Below, in pieces: positions 44,932-56,960 of a DNA stretch of 64,000 bases; position 1 is the first letter of the stretch, and each line of letters opens with the position of its first letter. Origin of the DNA: Ampullaceana balthica (Eukaryota; Mollusca; Gastropoda; Lymnaeidae); assembly GCA_944989445.1 (NCBI GenBank), contig CALYLW010001382.1, positions 124,001-188,000 of the forward strand, given 5' to 3'. The notes below the pieces were generated by a model. It saw only the letters and a list, made by a program, of their open reading frames with translations. It was not told the origin of the DNA and made no database searches. The translations under genes were made by a program, and so were the position numbers.

Positions 44932-45955
44932 TAAATCCTTTATATTGACTCGTGTTGTCTGGTTGCTTGTTTGTTTGTCGAAAAAACATTGGATCGATTT
45001 TTAATCCAATTTCTCATAAGCTAGCGAGCTGTAATTTTCAGGCCGTTTTGTACTGATGATAAAAACGAAGTATCACAATTTCAGATAAATCGAATGTACC
45101 GTAATTAAATTAATGATTTTTTCAGATTATCTTTATATATCTCTATGTAACATGTTAAACATTTTTTTGCTATAGTGTCGTGATGCGTATTATATTGAAC
45201 AACCTTTCCTGTCGCGCAATAAGGTGCGTATTTTATTGACAACACTTTTTATAAACATATTCCTGATCGGTGCGCATTCTATTAAAAATGTTTTACGACA
45301 CATAACTACAATTTTGTATTTTTGGATGGTCTTGCGCTGCGTATTATAATGAACATTCTTTTAGTTCTGTCTCGTTCATAAAGGATTTATAGTCAAAAAC
45401 TTATTTTTTTTTACGTTTTTTGAAAAATTAAATCCTTTGTATTAACTCGTGGGGTGTGTGAGCCCTTGCTTGTTTGTCGAAAAAACTTTGGATTGATTTT
45501 TAACCCATTTTCTCGTAAGCTAACGAGCTGGAATTTTGCAGGCAGTTTTGTACCGATGATAAAAACGAAGTATCAAAATTTCAGATCGATAGCCTGTACT
45601 GTAATTAAATTATTTGAATTTTTAGTTTATGTTTTTTATCTCTATGTATCATGTTAATTTTTGAGTGTCGTGGTGCGTATGATATTGAACAACATTTCTG
45701 TCGCGCAATAAGGTGCGTATTTTATTTACAACACTTTTATAAACATATTCCTGACCTGTGCGCAATATATTAAACATGTTTTAAGACACATTACTAACAT
45801 TTTGGATTTTTGGATTGTCTTGCGCTGCGTAATATAATAAATATTCGCGTTCATAAAGGATTTATAGTCAAAAACCTGTTTTTTGCGGGTTTTTAAAAAA
45901 TATTAAATCCTTTATATTAACTCGTGGTGTCTGAGCCCATGCTTGTCGAAAAAAC
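44932..45955 (+). repeat. Tandem family A repeats (two full, one start)
   Basis: Units at 44932-45420 and 45429-45894, then a third start (AAATCCTTTATATTAACTCG) at about 45903 that breaks off after ~50 bp. Landmarks as for the 19.5-kb copies. Confidence 0.8.
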
Positions 45956-46440
45956 TTTATACACACATTTCAAAAAGATTGAAGTAGCAATATTAAATAC
46001 AGTTTTGAAAAATTGTACATTTTACATTTTTACACACATATATAAAATCTTAATATGCTACTTTTTGAATAGATATTTTAGTATCATTTTTAAATTTCAT
46101 TTTTTTTACTGTTAATATCTTTATCTAATTATTATTGTGTGAGAAATTCAATATAAACTGTTACTGTTTGTTTAGTGTTTTTACACATGACGTAAAACAC
46201 GCGTAATATTTTTGTGAGTTATTTCTTAACATGACTAACTGCATCATAAAATTATGTTTCAAATTCTCACATTTTCAAATGAGGACAAGCTCATAATTCC
46301 GTTGAAGATTGTAGGTAACATAATGTATGTATGTTTGCATCCGTAAAAAAGTTTTTAAAAGACGAAATTAATTTTTTTTAATAATAAATATATATTTCAC
46401 TGAAGTAAATTTCAAAATAGGGTTCGGTTAAGACTAATTT

Positions 46441-46937
46441 TTAAATCCTTTATATTAACTCGTGGTGTCTGCGGCCGACCGACCGACCTTGCTTGCTTGT
46501 CGCCAAAACTTTTGATCGATTTTTAACCCACTTGCTCGCAAGATAGCGAGCTGAAATTTTGCAGGCAGTTTTGTACCGATGATAAAAACAATGTATCAAA
46601 ATTTCAGATCGATCGCATGTACCGTAATTAAATTATTGATTTTTTAGATTATTTTATTTATTCCTATGTATCATGCTATTTTTTGAGATAGAGCGTCGCG
46701 GTGCGTATTATATTGAACAACCTTTCTGTCGCGCAATAAGGTGCGTATTTTACTGACAACACTTTTTATAAACCTATTCCTGATCGGTGCGCATTATATT
46801 AAACATGTTTTACGACACAACTGCAATTTTGTATTTCTGGATGGTCTGGCGCTGCGTATTATAATGAACATTCTTTTAATTACTTCTCGTACATAAAGGA
46901 TTTATAGTCAAAAACTTGGTTTTTTACGGGTTTTTCT
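46441..46937 (+). repeat. Family A repeat, well preserved
   Basis: Complete unit with GCGGCCGACCGACC and a GCTTGCTTG run. Very close to the two units at 55651-56650, including small shared variants (CACTTGCTCGCAAGATAGCG). Confidence 0.8.
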
Positions 46938-47644
46938 TATTTATTATTAACACAAGAAGCTTCTTCTTTTTTGCATCTATTGTTTCATGAACTGCAGCTT
47001 ATCACCAGATATATTTTTATGGGAAATACCTCATTTTTTCTTCTTAAATTTACCATATTAGTGAAAAGAGTTTATTTCTCGCATTTCACTACACTCTATT
47101 ATATACATGTGGGTTAAAAGTCTAAACCTGACCTTCAGGAGACCAACACAATTCAAAAGATAGTTTCTTTACCTCAAACGCAGGTGTATCCGTGTAGTCG
47201 TGGTTCCATTACTCCCTCCATCCAACCCCCCCCCCTATCTTTCAATACACATACAAAAGGTTACAAACACAATGCGTTGTCCTGAATTAGTTACGCATTT
47301 CCAAAGTCTTGCCCAACATATCCCTTCAAAAAATAAATACATAATTTAATTATTTTTTTTAAACAAACAAACATGGCTACTGGTATAAATTGAAAATGAC
47401 ATTTGTCCATGTGTCCAGTGTCTCTGTTGTCATAAATCCCCTCTTTAACTCTATGCTCTCTTTGTTTGAAATTCTTCATAATAGACATCTCTAATACAAC
47501 TTATGGTCGAGTAAACAATAATTTAACAGTACTTTAAAAAAATTGTTTTGTCATTAGTTAAAAGTTAAAATGCTAATTGAATTATTTGTAAAGCAAGCTT
47601 TATAAGCAATAAATGTCGCGCGTAAATATATTATATCACTGACA

Positions 47645-47906
47645 AATTACAACCCTTATAGACATAAGGTTAAAAACGCCTTTCTTATTCCGTATGCAAG
47701 GACAAAAACATACACATTTTCGTTTTCCCGTCCAGAATTCGGACTTGGAATGGGTTGCCTGAAGAAACCAGGAAAGCCACCACTTTTCCAAAATGTAAAA
47801 CTCTAATAAGAATGCAGGACTAAACACAAACCATAGATAAGCGTAGGCCGCAATAATCTTCTGTATAGAAGGAGCGTCTGAAACAGATTAGATAAGATAA
47901 ATTAAA
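47645..47906 (+). mobile_element. LINE 3' end fragment
   Basis: Last codons of the LINE seen at 30847-31602 (RTWNGLPEE equivalent at about 47735-47765, then ATGCAGGAC TAA) and its 3' UTR to GATTAGATAAGATAAATT. Several stops and frame changes. Confidence 0.7.
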
Positions 47907-49748
47907 ACTGGTAAAAAATTATTTACAAAATTACACAAACGCCTCGTTTGACCAAAGTGAGTTTTACATGATTGGTGAGTTGCATCAGTCTTTGATGGAT
48001 CGAATACTCAGTGGAACTCCCGAGTCACAAGCACCGAGGAATAATTCAAATACCAACGTTATACATTCGCTGTCAACCATAAAATTGCTTCATACTTGTG
48101 TGTTATATTACGTCCTAGAATATTGATGGTTTTTTAACGTGTGTGCCAAAAGTTCAAAGAACACAATTATCCTTGAAATGTAAGGCATCCACCTTAGAAT
48201 TTCATTTTAAAATTTTATTGGACGAGGAAAAAATGTAATCCATGCAAGATTTATCCCATGATAGCTTAAAATTAGATTTGATAGATATTTAATAAAAATT
48301 GAAGAGACAATTTTTTTTCTCTGGAATTAAAGTTAAACTAAAAATAAAAAATGCATTTTAATTAGGTATTTTTAAATAGAAAGAGGCTACTATTGATTTT
48401 AGAAAATTTACATTAATGTAAATGGATGTTTTTAACGTACATAGTTTGATGAAAATAATTTTTTTTTCTTCTTTTTTACAAATGTTAACAGCGTTCAGTA
48501 AAATATGTTTAGTATAAATTTGTGCACTAGATAGTGTGTACAGTATGACTTTGAATTACAGAGAATTGACGTAAACATTTAGATGGATGAACCTGATTGT
48601 AAGTATGTGTTTTATTGTAACATAACATTAACTAGTTTGCTTTAACTGATATTGTGTTTCAGTTTTACTGAGATTTATGTATCTAAGTTTTTATAAACCC
48701 AATAATGTTATTTATTTTTTTTTAAAAAGAATATAACCAACAGATTAAGGCTCACAATTAGAATATGTTAAGTAAAACTTAAAGTGTACATAGAGATAAA
48801 GAAATAATGGATCGTGAAATGGATGCGAGAAAATAAACAAACTATAGGACATGTTGGCCCGTAGTTTACTCACTTAATTATAAACCAGGCCAAACAGGCA
48901 AGTAGCAAGCGACACTATTAAGCAGGAATCAATATGTAAATATCCTAACGTGCTTATTTAACCGTCTTATTTGAACTATTACAGACACTACCTCCTTCTC
49001 TACAGATGGTTATCATTACCGAGTCTCATTGGAGGAAGGCTATAGATTTAGTTAGCCAAATTAAAGGACATACAAAAGTTAAAGAACATGAAGCCATGAA
49101 CAAAGAGACTCAAATGGTTGCGTCGTTTGATAATTAATTGTCAGACTTATGCTCGCTTGCCATGCATTTTAATTTAACAGGATTTCGAGTATTTGCAAAG
49201 CAGTTGAAATGACAGGATCATGTGTGCTGGCCATACATGATAATTCACAAGATTTGTGTAGAGTCAGTTAATGACTGATTGTAAAAAGAAAAAAAAATAT
49301 TTCATCTCAATGACTTTAATACGAAAGTAGTCCTAAATTGTTTTTAAAAAGTATTTCGCGTAAGAAGTTAATCTCATAAGTGCATTAATATAGAGAACGA
49401 GGTGTCCTTTCAGAGAGAAGCTATTATACAGATAAATAAACGAATCGAAATATAAAAACATATTCTATTTATTGTGGGTTTTTGTCTGCACCTAATGAAA
49501 AAGAAAAGCAAAAGAAAAGAATGTGACTGAATGTCGATCCCAAAGATTTGAGTGGGCCTTTTAAATTACTACAGTTTTTTGGTAGGAATAACCTAACTAA
49601 ATTTCTATTTATTTGTAATGAAAATGGATGTTGGTACAATTAAGAAATGAAATGAGTTTTCTTAATTAATTTTACAACGAATATAAATTAAGGTTTATTT
49701 ATTATTTATTTTTAACAAAATAACAAAAAATCTTTTTTTTTGTTGAAG
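47907..49748. other. Unassigned intergenic DNA between the GPCR genes
   Basis: Nothing supportable. A degenerate LINE tail-like phrase (TTACAGACACTACCTCCTTC) lies near 48980. Confidence 0.4.
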
Positions 49749-49831
49749 AGGCAGGAGATTTTGAAAATTCCTTTGATCCATTTAAAAAAAAATATTATTT
49801 GCCAAAATTTCAGAATGTATATACAAACTGG
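49749..49831 (+). other. Orphan exon-like segment
   Basis: A T-rich tract and TTGAAG precede an open 83-base stretch (AGDFENSFDPFKKKYY, PKFQNVYTNW) ending TGG|GTAAGC, phase 1 to 0 like CTLD opening exons. It has no recognisable domain and no neighbour exon was found, so it may be chance or a decayed exon. Confidence 0.25.
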
Positions 49832-50012
49832 GTAAGCGTTTGTATTTATTCTCATTTTTATTAAAACGTATTTCTTTTAACATGGCACTTCTGAAAATCA
49901 TTTCTCACATACATGAGGTATAATTTAACACATATTAAACAATTTACTTCTTTTTTCGCTTAAAAATGAATTTTTAAAAAAAAATTGTTTGGAAATCAAT
50001 TTTAAATTTTAA

Positions 50013-50510
50013 AAAACGTAAAATACCAGATTTTTCACTATAAATCCTTTATGTACTAGACGCAACTAAAAGAATGTTAATTATTATACGCAGCGCAAGA
50101 CCATTCCAAAAATACAAAATTGCAGTTGTGTCGTAAAACATGTTTAACATAATGCGCATCGATAGCGAATATGTTTATAAAAAGTGTTGTCAATAAAATA
50201 CGCACCTTATTGCGCGACAGAAAGGTTCAATATAATACGCACCGCGACAGTTTATCTCAAAAAATAACACGATACATAGGAATAAATAAAATAATCTAAA
50301 AATTCAATAATTTAAATACAGTACAAGCCATTGATCTGAAATTTTGAAACATAGTTTTTATCATCGCCACTAAACTGCCTGCTAAATTTCAGCTCTTAGC
50401 TTACGAGGAAGTGCGTTAAAAATCGATCCAAAGTTTTGGCGACCGACAATCAAGCAAGCGATCAAGGGTTCAAACAAACAGACACCACGAGTTAATATAA
50501 AGGATTTTAA
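50013..50510 (-). repeat. Family A repeat
   Basis: Complete unit, minus orientation (CTATAAATCCTTTATGTA at the left, CACGAGTTAATATAAAGGAT at the right). Confidence 0.8.
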
Positions 50511-51267
50511 AAAATATGACAATCTGAGAGGAAGTCAAGAATGTGAAAGAGAAAAATTAGGGGATCATGGGATACAGCAACAACAAAAAATGAAGGCGAG
50601 GTCAACTTGTTAATCTTCTTTTACAGAGCTCTATAAAACCATATAGCTCAGAGAGTTTCTTTATTATCCTGTTTTAAATAATTTGAAATATACGAAATAT
50701 CAGATATAAACTTCAAAAGAATTTTATGCTCAATAGTACGCGACAACAACAACAACAAACATAACGTCTTGGAATATAATACCTTTTATCATCGTACAAG
50801 AAACAACACCAACAAAAACAACAAAGAAATAAAAATAAAAAAACCCACTAAAAGCAAAAGTAAAAAAAAATGAACGACAATGTGACATAACATCAAAGTG
50901 AACAATTTAATAATGTATACTGTGTTAAACATCAAACGCATACTTTTGCATATAAAGTCACACTGTAAATAAGATACGGTGTCAGTGTAGGCCTCTTTAA
51001 TACATGCATGATCTACGCATTTCCATAGTTTCTTTGTTATTATAGTTATTATAAATCAAAACATCAAGACGTTGTATTGGCGTTAATATGGAAATGCTTC
51101 ATAATCCTGTAATTTACGAGGCAGAGAGCGGATGCTGGTTATTCATATAATTCATGATTATCAAACTCAAGTTCCATCCTAGCTGCATAGTGCCATATTT
51201 TCTATCTTGATGTATCATACTAGCTTTAAGCCACCTATTTGTCGGCGATTGCCAAAATTTTGTCTCA

Positions 51268-52344
51268 TTAGCTGCCAAATAAAGCATTTTTGGGAATATT
51301 TTTAAAGTCCGATGTTTCTTTCTTTCTTGATTTTCTCTTCCTCGAATGAGGCCTACCTATGAGCATGCGGTAGGTACTTGAAAATTTAGTCGACATCGTC
51401 ACATAAATAAGAAAATTTACCGACGAATTGACGACGTACAGCAAATCGACCAGGAACTCCAAGGCCGTGAAAAGCGTAGTTGTCTTCCCGCGGAAGACAA
51501 CGAACGATAAATCGATGTAATACATGCATGACGGGATGGCAGACGGGATCGCGAACGCGAGGTACACAACTGTCACGACCAGCAACATCTTCACAGCCTT
51601 GACGTCATATCCGGTTTTTTCTTTGAGCGATGACATTTTTCTACGCCTCTGGTTCATTTCCTGTAGCTTGATCCCCGTTGCCATGGACGCCGCGGCGATA
51701 ACGAGTATGGAAAGTGGTATGCGGATAATGGTGACGACGAAAACGTTGATGACGTTTAAAACGTCAAAGTTGATGGTGAAGTAATCAGAAAACGTTAAGG
51801 TGGTCACTGACCTGTTCGTTGCTGCATCCACGCCCCAAACAAAGGAAAACATTCCGTAGTACGGGCCGAAGATGATTATCCAGAAGAAGTAGATCAAAGC
51901 AAGAAGTATCGCGGTTCTGTTCACCGTAAATATGCGGTTAACTTTCAGGGGGAAGTACACGGCGGCGGTTCTCTCTATCGATATCAGGACGATGTGTCCT
52001 GATGAAATGAAACTGACCAGCCGCATCGGCACCACGAGGTAGACGTTCATCAGGTTGTCAATATTCTGTGCGATGACGTCATCGAACTTGCTGACCACGC
52101 AACGAATTCTGCGTAGGGGCAGCATGACGTCGTAGATGAGGTCCACGATCGACAGAGACATAAGGATGACGTTGGTGCTGTCGCTGAAGCCGTGAATGGA
52201 GAGAATGATGACGTTGAGCAGGTTTCCGGCCACGCCGAAGACTGCAATCGTGTTCAGAAGGATGCAGTTGACCACCGAGTCAAACAGGTGGAGGGTGACG
52301 TCATCGAAGACGTCGTACCGATTACGGACGATAGTTTCGTTCAT
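51268..52344 (-). CDS. Rhodopsin-like (class A) GPCR, intronless, paralogue
   Basis: 358 residues in one exon and clearly homologous end to end with the receptor at 41279-42364 (roughly 60% identical by eye; YDVFDDVTL, SDSTNVILMSLS and VSFISSGHIVLIS are unchanged). Landmarks: GVAGN in TM1, LSIVDL in TM2, SIERT after TM3, NSSVNFLIY in TM7. Unlike its sister it has no Cys in extracellular loop 2 (FVWGVDAATN), so the standard disulphide is probably absent. The C-terminal tail is basic (RKRKSRKKE). It is tail-to-tail with the sister gene. A LINE 3' end lies about 45 bases 5' of the ATG. An upstream CTAAAG could be an acceptor for a 5'UTR intron, which is a guess. Confidence 0.9.
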   Translation of the reverse strand: MNETIVRNRYDVFDDVTLHLFDSVVNCILLNTIAVFGVAGNLLNVIILSIHGFSDSTNVILMSLSIVDLIYDVMLPLRRIRCVVSKFDDVIAQNIDNLMNVYLVVPMRLVSFISSGHIVLISIERTAAVYFPLKVNRIFTVNRTAILLALIYFFWIIIFGPYYGMFSFVWGVDAATNRSVTTLTFSDYFTINFDVLNVINVFVVTIIRIPLSILVIAAASMATGIKLQEMNQRRRKMSSLKEKTGYDVKAVKMLLVVTVVYLAFAIPSAIPSCMYYIDLSFVVFRGKTTTLFTALEFLVDLLYVVNSSVNFLIYVTMSTKFSSTYRMLIGRPHSRKRKSRKKETSDFKNIPKNALFGS

Positions 52345-52388
52345 GATTTGCGTCTTCTTTAGCCCAGCTAATTATAATTTATGCAAGA

Positions 52389-52545
52389 ACTTATCTTATC
52401 CATTAACGACGCTCCTTCTATTCTGAAGATTATTGCAACCTATGATTATCCATGGTTTATGTCCACTCTTGCATTTTTATTACCGCTTTAATTGCTGATA
52501 GTGTGTTGGTTTTCCTGGTTTTATCAGGCACCCCATCACAGTGAG
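52389..52545 (-). mobile_element. LINE 3' end fragment next to GPCR start
   Basis: CTTATCTTATCC, 'ACGACGCTCCTTCTATTCTG' and GTGTTGGTTTTCCTGG match the 3' end of the 30765-31620 LINE. It ends about 45 bp from the ATG of the 51268-52344 receptor, inside its promoter or 5' UTR. Confidence 0.7.
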
Positions 52546-53459
52546 AATGTTATTTATGTTAGTGCTTTTGTTTGTTAATTACACTCAGATGGAAAATGTG
52601 TATGCTCATCATGTTGTTACTGTTCTAACAAGTTAAAAGTGGGCAGCGATGCATCATTCGTCAGTCACTTGTCTATTTGGTGGAAGTCAGTCCCTAATAG
52701 TATCATCAAGCATACTTGTCTAGTATCACATATAACGCATATTTTAAAAAATGGTTTTATGTTTCTCTAGATTTTACATATGTTAATATTGCAATGTAAA
52801 CATCCTTACAGCTCTAGTCTTTGAAATAAATTTATATTTTTGTTTATCCGCTTCCTGATATAGCTTTATATTTTTCCCCCGAAACTTATGCAAAAATAAT
52901 AGTTCCTTACGTAGAAAAAGAGTGAATGCATTTTTTGAGATTTAAATAATAAAATTCTATTAATAACAAAAATAATTAAACAAATAATATGATAAACGTT
53001 TATACAAATAAATTTGAAAGTTATTTTATTCGTTATCAAATAAAATAACTTTTAGTCACAGTTTACGTTGAATGAAAATTATACCCTCAACGTCTCCCAA
53101 TATTTATTTACTGTAATTTTATATATTGCTAACCAATCTTTAGTTGATGTTCTCTGAAAGAAAGAATTACAGGTCCCGTAGAGTCAAATAACCCCCTTCC
53201 TGTCGCTTAAAGTTACTACGTGACTCCTATAATTGCTGAGTGCTCGGTGTCTGTGCCATCTCCATTGATTTTTTGTTGTTTCTTTTAATTTGACTTTAAT
53301 TGCTTTAACAGTCTTAACACAAGAGTATTATTTGTAAATTGAATTTTTGAAGTCCTTTTTATCAGATTGAAGTACAAGTTCTCATACTCCATCTTTACAC
53401 TATGATGATAGGTATACTACTCCTATAAATTTGGAAAAAATTGCATTCTTAAAATATTA

Positions 53460-53570
53460 TTACACACACACTCATACACATGAATACGCACGCTGAAAAA
53501 CATCAACACACACAAACACAGTCAGACATAGACACACACGAACACACACACACACACATATACATTATCA
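53460..53570. repeat. (CA)n-rich simple repeat
   Basis: Interrupted ACACACAC runs. The rest of 52546-54900 shows no gene or repeat I can name. Confidence 0.8.
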
Positions 53571-54904
53571 CACTTCAACACTTATGATTCAACGTGCAAT
53601 AAAATTCAAGATCGAGTTGGACAATAAATGTCTTTAAATAAAAGCATAAAACATGATGTCTGTATTCTTTCAGCACACTCGTCCTTATCTATTTTCTGAA
53701 TTCTGTACTTCCTCTCTGAAAGGAAAAGTGCGCGTTGATTTGTTGAGATACCACCACGAGTCACGTGTGATTCGCTATGTAGACATTTAACTTCTATGTA
53801 CAGTAGACTATATCGGGTATAAACAATTTAACGTAATTTTTCATTACCATTAAATACTGTTATAGTGTTTAGGCCAGTCTTTTGATCTATATTTACCTTC
53901 TGCCTGCTTTTATGAGTGGTTCTAAGGTATTACCGCTGTCGCTCTGCATTTTATAAACACATTGTCTCATGTGAGTGATATAAAATAAGTTTCTTGCTCT
54001 AGATTATATTTCATGTATTTAACACAAAATAAATGTTTCTTATATTTTTATTGTTTTTATTTTGTTAAGTACTTGATTTTTTCCAAGTTCTTAGTTTTTA
54101 GTTTTAAATCTCAGGTGTGTGCATATTTCGTTTATTTGTTATTCGTGTACGAACAGAAGTTTGCGTTAAATGTGGAGCAGAAAATGAGATAACTTGTCTA
54201 AGGCTTTGAGAAGTATCTGTAGCATTAAATTCTTTCCCTTTTTTCATTTTGGCATTTTATAGACCAGCAGAACACACAAGTTATGTATCATGTACCCCAA
54301 CCAGATGGGTATAAAGTTATTTGTCGCACATTTCCACGCTTAGAAAAAACATAATTTATTTGAAAATGCTACCTATTATTCATAAACTATTTTTAGAGTA
54401 GCGTTGCTTCAGAATATGTGTGGCTATGTGTGATTTTAATATATTGTAACGTTTCTTAGAAACATGTCACATTAATTAACTTTTAACGTTTGAAGAGAAT
54501 GACAACTTTCCATTTCCTGTCCAACATTTTTTTACTGCTGTGACTTCTAAAGAAAAAGATTAGTGTACTAATAATACAAACTGAATTAAATTCAAATTTG
54601 AAAATGTATAACAACGAAAATGTAATGCAATACTCATCCACATGGATACAAATCATTTTGCGTGTTATATATACTAGAAGTAACGCATAAACACCATTCT
54701 TTACGTTTGGAAATCGAATGTAGTAGAGAAAAAACTAGAAAAATCCACACAAAATTAGCATTTAAAAGCTCAAATAAGAAAAACAGGAAAACTAGACATA
54801 CATCATGGATAAGCGTATGACACCATTATTTTATTATACAAGAAGCTTTATGGGGTAAAAAATGTTTTGCAAAAACTATCCAATTGTTCACCTTTTATTT
54901 ATTA

Positions 54905-55110
54905 AAACGCAAATATTTTAATTTGCGCAAAACAAAGAATGATACAAAACACTAACTAACCTTTTAAAGAATTTTTAAAATATTTAAATTTGCGCAAAAC
55001 AACAAATTATACCACACACTAAATACGATTTTAAAGAATTTTTAAAATATTTTAATTTGCGCAAAACAAAGAATGATACACTTACTAAATAAGCTTTTAC
55101 ATTTTTTTAA
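54905..55110 (+). repeat. 67-bp tandem repeat, three units
   Basis: AATTTGCGCAAAACAA recurs with TGCGC at 54924, 54991 and 55058, exactly 67 bp apart. Each unit has AAAGAATTTTTAAAATAT. Confidence 0.85.
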
Positions 55111-55194
55111 AAAAGTCAATATATGTTATCTCCAATGAAACTAGTGTTTTGTTAGAAAAGGGATATAATTCTTAATATTTGTGTTGTTTTTATT

Positions 55195-55636
55195 TATAGT
55201 TCAAAATAAAACTATATAATTTGCAATCGTCACGCAAGTCAGTATGTCCTGACGCTACTAATTTTAGAAAGCGGGAAAACCAAATTACTGCACCAATGCA
55301 TCAAAAGGTGTGCAAATTAAAAATGCGCTGTAAAAAAATATAATATTGCGTCATTGTTTTCGCTCATATTTTAATTTTGGAAAAGGGATCAATGTAAAAA
55401 GAGGATTTGATGATGGTTAATTATAAAATTAAAAAACAAACGCAACGCAACCCCTATTTTATAAAATACTTTGTGTACATTTCAGAAAGTGTAATATTTC
55501 GTATTTATCAAACAAGGACAAGTTAGTTGGGCTTTTGAAAAAGGTCGGTGCTATAGGCACCCTAGAAAGTGCATTTTTTATAAAACAAATAGATTTCAGC
55601 TGAAAACTTCCGTCATTTTTGACGGGTGTACACTAG
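55195..55636 (+). mobile_element. Helitron-like non-autonomous element (family E)
   Basis: The 3' end has the hairpin CCGTCATTTTTGACGG, GTGTACA and CTAG (55633-55636) followed by T. The inner sequence (CCAAATTACTGCACCAATGC, AAAAAGAGGATTTGATGATG) matches 3207-3650 in reverse orientation. Confidence 0.65.
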
Positions 55637-55650
55637 TATGTTATGATTTT

Positions 55651-56650
55651 TAAATCCTTTATATTAACTCGTGGTGTCTGCGGCGGACCTTGCTTGCTTG
55701 CTTGCTTGCTTGTCGCCAAAACTTTTGATCGATTTTTAACCCACTTGCTCGCAAGATAGCGAGCTGAAATTTTGCAGGCAGTTTCGTACCGATGATAAAA
55801 ACAATGTATCAAAATTTCAGATCGATCGCATGTACCGTAATTAAATTATTGATTTTTTAGATTATTTTATTTATTCCTATGTATCATGCTATTTTTTGAG
55901 ATAGAGCGTCGCGGTGCGTATTATATTGAACAACCTTTCTGTCGCGCAACAAGGTGCGTATTTTATTGACAGCTCTTTTTATAAACATATTTCTGATCGG
56001 TGCGCATTATATTAAACATGTTTTACGACTCAACTGCAATTTTGTATTTCTGGATGGTCTGGCGCTGCGTATTATAATGAACATTCTTTTAGTTACTTCT
56101 CGTACATAAAGGATTTATAGTCAAAAACTTGGTTTTTTACGGGTTGTTTTTTTATTAAATCCTTTATATTAACTCGTGGTGTCTGCGGCCGACCGACCTT
56201 GCTTGCTTGCTTCTCGCCAAAACTTTTGATCGATTTTTAACCCACTTGTCGCAAGATAGCGAGCTGAAATTTTGCAGGCAGTTTCGTACCGATGATAAAA
56301 ACAATGTATCAAAATTTCAGATCGATCGCATGTACCGTAATTAAATTATTGATTTTTTAGATTATTTTATTTATTCCTATGTATCATGCTATTTTTTGAG
56401 ATAGAGCGTCGCGGTGCGTATTATATTGAACAACCTTTCTGTCGCGCAATAAGGTGCGTATTTTACTGACAACACTTTTTATAAACCTATTCCTGATCGG
56501 TGCGCATTATATTAAACACGTTTTACGACACAACTGCAATTTTGTATTTTTGGATGGTCTTGCGCTGCGTGTTATAATGAACATTCTTTTAGTTACGTCT
56601 CATACGTAAAGGATTTATAGTCAAAAACTTGGTTTTTTACAGGTTGTTTT
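55651..56650 (+). repeat. Two tandem family A repeats
   Basis: Units 55651-56145 and 56156-56650 are nearly identical to each other and to 46441-46937. A (TTGC)n run varies in length at 55684-55712. They begin 15 bp after the CTAG end of the family E element. Confidence 0.85.
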
Positions 56651-56795
56651 TATTAAAGAAATAAAAGTTAATTGTATTTTCACATTTGTATGACGTAATT
56701 TTGAAACGACTACCTGACGCATTATTTTTAGACATTTATATAATTTAATTTAAAAATCCATTTACATATAATTTTCTTTAGCCGTCCACTGTCAG

Positions 56796-56960
56796 TTACA
56801 TTGTACAATATACACATAAATATGTATATTTTACACGTCTCTTTGTGCTATAGTATACAAAACAATAACATAGACAGTTGTACAATATATACATAAATGT
56901 GTATATTTTACATGTCTTTTTTTCCAAAATATACAAACCAATAACAGACAGTTGTTAAGT
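56796..56960 (+). repeat. ~78-bp tandem duplication
   Basis: TTGTACAATATACACATAAA at 56801 recurs at 56879 in slightly altered form, followed by the start of a third unit. From here to 58757 I see no gene. Confidence 0.75.

Noticed and set aside
49006..49137. 43-codon ORF after TCTCTACAG
   Set aside because: The preceding sequence resembles a degenerate LINE tail and the peptide has no features; too short to support.
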